DNA of 64,000 bases from Nitrososphaeria archaeon. GTDB lineage: Archaea; Thermoproteota; Nitrososphaeria; JACIWG01. The DNA is taken from assembly GCA_029776065.1 (NCBI GenBank), contig JARVJP010000011.1, positions 278,961-342,960 of the forward strand. Reading direction: 5' to 3'. Shown here in pieces: positions 59,289 through 64,000 of this stretch. The first letter of the stretch is position 1. Each line of letters starts with the position of its first letter. Both the position numbers and the translations under genes were made by a program. Under the pieces are notes generated by a model, which worked only from the letters and a program-made list of their open reading frames with translations, did no database searches and was not told the origin of the DNA.

Positions 59289-62200
59289 CTAGATAACGAT
59301 CTTTATCATTAATCTTTTGCCATCAATTTCTTCCTCTTTCCAGTCCTCATCACATCTCTCAACTGTTTCGATGTTTTCTGTTCTAACTAAGAACTTTAAC
59401 TCTTCAACCTTCTCCCGCACAGTCTCAATGATTTCGTTATCGTCACTCCATAGGATTACCGATTTGACTACATACGTTGGGTTTAAGCCGATTTCCTTCC
59501 TGTATGCTTGAATTCTTCTTGCTACATCTCTAATTGTGCCCTCCTTGATCAAGTCACTCTCCCTAGATACTTTCATAAGAACTTTGATACCATCGCTTTC
59601 TAGTAGGTCATAACCTTCCTTAGGTTCTATTATGAACTGGAAATCCTCTTCATGTAATATGAGTTTAATGCCTTCTATTTCTAATTCAACTTTCTTCTTC
59701 GCAATGAGCTCCTCAGCTAAGGTGTCTCGATCGGTTCTCTCGAGGAAGGTAAAAAGCTTTGGTAGATCCTTCCTCAGCCTTTTGCCCAGCTTCTCCACAT
59801 TTGGTTTAAGGTTATATTTTGTGGGTGCAGAAGCCAGATCCGTAGCTATTGTAAGTTGTTTCGTATTTATCAAGTCTTTTAACACTCTGATTTCTTGCTC
59901 TGTAAAGTCTTCAGTCGTTGGGATGATAAAGACCGTTTCTCTCACAGGCCATCTTCTTTTGAGTTTAGCCTTCATCCTCAGCGCATTTGCGGTGGATATC
60001 ATTCTATCGACTAAAGTGAACTTCCTTTCAACTAAGTCGTTGAGAAGTTTTTCGTCTACCTCTGGGAAGCTCTCAAAAAGGATCGAATCCTTTCTATCTG
60101 TAAAACATTCTAGATACAAGCAATCCGTAATAAATGGGCAAATAGGGTGTAAAAGAATATCTGCCTTTTTAAGACAGTAGGAAAGAACACTGTATATTGT
60201 AAGTCTCCTATCCAATGTGCTAGGATCATCTGACCAAAGTTCTCTTCTGATCGCGGGGACGTACTTTTGGCTAATCTCTTCTATTATGAACTTCTCCAGT
60301 GTTTTGGCTGCCTCATTGAACTCTGACTTACTATAGGATTTGATCGTTTCCTCCGTTATTCTCTGACTTCTTGAAAGTATCCATTCGTCTAAGAAGTTTA
60401 GTTTTCCCTCTTTTTGAGCCCATATTAGGTTGTGCTTTTTATCGTTAAAGCCGTCTAGAACGCTGTTTTGTTGAAGGTAGACGTGCAGATGATAAAGGGT
60501 GTTTAGAACCTGGAAAGGTCTCTCAAGTATTTCATTAGGTTTGAAGACCAGCGTAGCTATCGGTGAAACCTTCCATGCGAAGTAGAATCTTATCGCGTCA
60601 ACAGGGTATTGTGATAGGGTCTCATTTCCATCGATTATGTTCCCTAAGCTTTTAGACATCTTCGCCTCATCCGGGCCTAAGATGTGTCCTTGAAAGAGGA
60701 ACGCTTTGTAACACGATTTAGGTGCTTTGTTAAAGATCACGCTTAGGATTAAAAGGCTGTATGCCCAACCTCGTGTTTGATCAATACCTTCGGTCAGAAA
60801 TTCTACAGGCACGTATCTTCGGTATTCTTCATCTGTGAACGCTGCATATTGTGATGCACCTGAATTATGCCATGTGTCCAGTACAAAACTTTCCCTGAAG
60901 GCTTTTCCACCGCATTTTTTACATTTTATTGTTATTCTGTCAACCCATGGTCTATGTAGCTCGAAGTTAGGTCCATCCGGGAGCTCTAGAGCGTTTTGTA
61001 CGATTTCCTTTCTACTGAAGAGCGCGTTTTTTTCACCACATTGGCTGCAGGTCCATATCGGTAATGGTGTACCCCAGACTCTTTCCCTTGAAATGCACCA
61101 AGGCTTCATCTCGCGGATTATGTTCAAGAACCTGTTTTTTGGCGCCTCAAAAAAATACTCTACACCCTCCGCGGCCTTTAGTGCTTTATCACCTACCTTA
61201 TCAACCCAATAGAAATATTCTCTTCTAGCGAGCCATACTAGTCGATGATGTGATCTCCAACAGGTTGGGTATTCGTGTATAATCTTAGAAGCTTTAATGA
61301 CAAGACCCTTCTTTCGAAGGTCTTCGATGACTATGAAGTCCGTATCTCTTGCGAATATTCCAGCGTACTTCCCTGCCTCTTGGGTGAAGTGCACAGAATC
61401 ATCGAAAGGGTTGAAGATCGGCAACCCCTCTCTCTGTGCTATATTAAAGTCTATTTCTCCATTTGCTGGTGCCATATGGACGAGACCAGAGCCTGTGCTT
61501 ATGTCAACTGACTGGTCAAGGACCATAACATGTGTTTTGAACTTTTCATCGTATTCTTTCTGCTTAGGTACCTCTTCAGCTAGAGGGTAGTAGTATCTTT
61601 TTCCTTTAAGGTCTACCCCGAGCACGTTACCCTTAACTTTGTAATCTGCTATCCCAAGTTCATTCATCAAATCTGCGACTCTATTAGACGCGATAACCCA
61701 CTCTTCGTTTCCTACCTCTACTATAGAGTAGCTTGCATCTGGGTTAGCCCCCACCATGACATCGGTGATAAGTGTAAATGGCATTGTAGTCCAAAGGACT
61801 ATGTACCTGTTCTCATGGTCTCTGAGTTTGGCTTTATAGTAAAGCGAAGGATCCTCTAACAACTCATATTCTGAACTTACCTCACTATGGCTTAAAGCTG
61901 TTTGGCAGTGCGGGCAATAGCCCACTACTCTATAGCTTTCTCCTAACAACCTCTCCTCCCATGCTGCCTTCAAGATCTGCCACTCCCTCTCAATGTATTC
62001 ATCTCGGTAAGTCCAATAATCCTTCTCATGGTCCATCATTAGGCCAAGTAACCTATCTGAAGATATCCAAGAAGCGTAGTAGGTCTTTATCATCTCCTTC
62101 GCTTTTTCTACCAGCTTTTCCATGCCGATCTTGATTAGCTCTTGTTTTTCCCCAGTTATCCCCAGTTCTTTAGCTGCTTGGAGTTCAACTGGAAGTCCTT

Positions 62201-62453
62201 GAGTATCCCATCCCCCTCTGAAAATCACCTTTTTCCCAGAAAGCGTCGCGTAACGGAACCAGAGGTCTTTATAAAATCTTCCTCTAACATGGCCTATATG
62301 TGGTTCACCATTCAATGTAGGAGGTCCTTCGACGTAGCCTACAACTTCCTTCTGATCCTCCCTCTCCTCTACTCTTCTTCTGATGTTGTTCTTATCCCAG
62401 TAGACTCTGACTTTTTCCTCTAGTTCTTTTGGTTTATAGCTAGGCTCTAACAT
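59289..62453 (-). CDS. ileS: Isoleucyl-tRNA synthetase
   Basis: GPPTLNGEPHIGHVRGRFYKD, RGGWDTQGLPVE, KMSKSLGNIIDG, ETWHNSGASQ-like LDTWHNSGASQ. Confidence 0.97.
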   Translation of the reverse strand: MLEPSYKPKELEEKVRVYWDKNNIRRRVEEREDQKEVVGYVEGPPTLNGEPHIGHVRGRFYKDLWFRYATLSGKKVIFRGGWDTQGLPVELQAAKELGITGEKQELIKIGMEKLVEKAKEMIKTYYASWISSDRLLGLMMDHEKDYWTYRDEYIEREWQILKAAWEERLLGESYRVVGYCPHCQTALSHSEVSSEYELLEDPSLYYKAKLRDHENRYIVLWTTMPFTLITDVMVGANPDASYSIVEVGNEEWVIASNRVADLMNELGIADYKVKGNVLGVDLKGKRYYYPLAEEVPKQKEYDEKFKTHVMVLDQSVDISTGSGLVHMAPANGEIDFNIAQREGLPIFNPFDDSVHFTQEAGKYAGIFARDTDFIVIEDLRKKGLVIKASKIIHEYPTCWRSHHRLVWLARREYFYWVDKVGDKALKAAEGVEYFFEAPKNRFLNIIREMKPWCISRERVWGTPLPIWTCSQCGEKNALFSRKEIVQNALELPDGPNFELHRPWVDRITIKCKKCGGKAFRESFVLDTWHNSGASQYAAFTDEEYRRYVPVEFLTEGIDQTRGWAYSLLILSVIFNKAPKSCYKAFLFQGHILGPDEAKMSKSLGNIIDGNETLSQYPVDAIRFYFAWKVSPIATLVFKPNEILERPFQVLNTLYHLHVYLQQNSVLDGFNDKKHNLIWAQKEGKLNFLDEWILSRSQRITEETIKSYSKSEFNEAAKTLEKFIIEEISQKYVPAIRRELWSDDPSTLDRRLTIYSVLSYCLKKADILLHPICPFITDCLYLECFTDRKDSILFESFPEVDEKLLNDLVERKFTLVDRMISTANALRMKAKLKRRWPVRETVFIIPTTEDFTEQEIRVLKDLINTKQLTIATDLASAPTKYNLKPNVEKLGKRLRKDLPKLFTFLERTDRDTLAEELIAKKKVELEIEGIKLILHEEDFQFIIEPKEGYDLLESDGIKVLMKVSRESDLIKEGTIRDVARRIQAYRKEIGLNPTYVVKSVILWSDDNEIIETVREKVEELKFLVRTENIETVERCDEDWKEEEIDGKRLMIKIVI

Positions 62454-62581
62454 ATTGACTACCTATTCCTATATGGTCCCACGCGTCAATTGTTAAAGTT
62501 AACGCGTTATTGAATTTTTAGTTTTTGCAACTTTTAGAGGAGTTTTTAGCAAAGTAAATAAAAGGTTTTCGCAGAGACTAT

Positions 62582-63274
62582 ATGAATGGGTTGGAACTAA
62601 CTTTCATTGCGGATATCCACAGTAACTTGGAAGCTCTTGAGGCGGTACTTGAAAAAGTTAAGGGGGGGCAAACTTACTGCTTAGGTGATCTAGTCGGATA
62701 CGGTGCTAACCCAAACGAGGTAATTGATATAGTACGTTCTAAAGGGATAAAATGCATCCTTGGAAATCACGATTACGCAGTATGCACTGGTGATACATCG
62801 TATTTCAATCCAAGAGCAGTGAACGCCATCATGTGGACTAGAAAGATTGTCACAAAGGAGAACTCTGAGTTCTTATCATCCCTCCCTAGGACATTGCGTC
62901 TAAAAAGGGAAAACAGGAAGATATTACTGGCGCATGCAACCCCAGAAAACCCTATCTTCGGCGACTACATCCACCCAGAGACTGATCCGTTCAAATTTCT
63001 GTCTTATGCTACAGAATACGAAGAAGATATAATGGGGCTTGGTCACCTGCATGTCCCTTACTCATATCATAAGCTTGACAAGGTTATCTTCAACCCTGGG
63101 AGCGTTGGCCAACCTAGAGATGGAAACCCTCTGGCACGTTATTGTACAGTAAATTTGGATTCTTTGAAAGTGAAGTTCTTTGAGCTTGATTACGATCGAG
63201 AACTTTCTGCCCGAAAGATTGTTCAAGCCGGTCTCCCAACAATCTTCGCAACTAGACTGTTCAAAGGAATCTGA
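62582..63274 (+). CDS. Metallophosphoesterase (YfcE/MJ0936-like)
   Basis: IADIHSNLEALEAVL, CLGDLVGYGANPNE, LGNHDYAV, LGHLHVP, NPGSVGQPRDGNP. Confidence 0.92.
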   Translation: MNGLELTFIADIHSNLEALEAVLEKVKGGQTYCLGDLVGYGANPNEVIDIVRSKGIKCILGNHDYAVCTGDTSYFNPRAVNAIMWTRKIVTKENSEFLSSLPRTLRLKRENRKILLAHATPENPIFGDYIHPETDPFKFLSYATEYEEDIMGLGHLHVPYSYHKLDKVIFNPGSVGQPRDGNPLARYCTVNLDSLKVKFFELDYDRELSARKIVQAGLPTIFATRLFKGI

Positions 63275-63317
63275 TGGTCTATTGTTAAGTAAAGTTTATT
63301 ACAGATTTTCTGAGTGA

Positions 63318-64000
63318 ATGTGGATTATGCCTATAGGTGTTTTAGGTCTTGGAAATCTGGGCGGTTCAATTGTCAAGGGATTGATTAAATCAGGCTACCC
63401 TCCTGATCAAATCTTCGTATACGATCAAGATGAACGTAAGCATAAGGAGTTCACTAGTATGGGTGTTCACCCTTCTGTCTCAAGTGGGGCCTTATTATTC
63501 TTAACAGAAGTGATCTTTATGTGCGTTAAACCCTCGGATTTTGAGAAAGCTGCTAGAAATTTTAGCTTCGTAGAAGACAGTAAGGCCTTAGTCTCATTTG
63601 TAGGAGGTGTAAAACTAGAGAGTTTGGCCACTAAGATACATGGTAAGAACGTCTTTAGAGCCATGCCAAACATATCAAGTGAAGTATGTGAATCAGTTAT
63701 CGCTTTAGCTTCCCCTAAGACTGCTGATGCAAATGTAAAGAAGAAGGTTGTTGAACTGCTTTCTAAGATAGGTGATGTGTACGAAGTTGAAGATAGCCAG
63801 ATAGATGCCTTCACGTCTTTATCTGGTAGTGGGGTGGCCTTCGCTGCTGAAATGATTAAAGCGTTCTATGAAGCGGGTGTGCTCTTAGGGTTAAGCCACG
63901 ATAATGCGAAGAAGGTTGCAGTAAAGGTCTTCCTAGGTACTTCAAAACTTCTCTCTCAATATGATTTCGAAGAGATAAGTAAAAGGGTGGCTACACCTGG
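63318..64000 (+). CDS. proC: Pyrroline-5-carboxylate reductase (truncated by window end)
   Basis: IGVLGLGNLGGSIVKGLIKSG, FRAMPNISSEV, FTSLSGSGVAFAAEMIKAFYEAGVLLGL. Confidence 0.93.
   Translation, partial: MWIMPIGVLGLGNLGGSIVKGLIKSGYPPDQIFVYDQDERKHKEFTSMGVHPSVSSGALLFLTEVIFMCVKPSDFEKAARNFSFVEDSKALVSFVGGVKLESLATKIHGKNVFRAMPNISSEVCESVIALASPKTADANVKKKVVELLSKIGDVYEVEDSQIDAFTSLSGSGVAFAAEMIKAFYEAGVLLGLSHDNAKKVAVKVFLGTSKLLSQYDFEEISKRVATP

Noticed and set aside
1-64000. CRISPR arrays, transposases or prophage genes
   Set aside because: No regularly spaced repeats, cas-like proteins, transposase or phage structural motifs were noticed in the sequence or ORF list.

Overview
The window looks archaeal: HypCDEF, archaeal-type YchF and Lhr, an AN1 zinc finger, VapBC modules, and a tRNA with a non-canonical bulge-helix-bulge intron. 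A TACK-type lineage such as Bathyarchaeia is my guess; I cannot place it phylogenetically from sequence alone. Most of the window is densely packed metabolic and housekeeping genes: an ECF transporter cluster, SOD, a glycyl radical enzyme with its activase, tandem MoeA, Hyp maturation genes, carAB, cysS, ileS and proC. The most interesting items are: (1) a heliorhodopsin at the left edge, broken by a single apparent frameshift; (2) a DpnII/MboI-type endonuclease next to a methyltransferase with an unexpected motif order and a truncated PIN remnant; (3) tRNA-Asp(GUC) with a 25-nt D-arm intron; (4) an archaeal glycyl radical enzyme; (5) a strongly structured, TATA-preceded ncRNA of about 225 nt after cysS; (6) an MBL nuclease / Lhr helicase / metallophosphoesterase cluster ending in an unrecognised 307-aa protein; (7) two genes, ecfT and carA, whose homology-supported N-termini have only an in-frame ACG as plausible start. 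Family calls come from recognising motifs in the translations; no database search was run.
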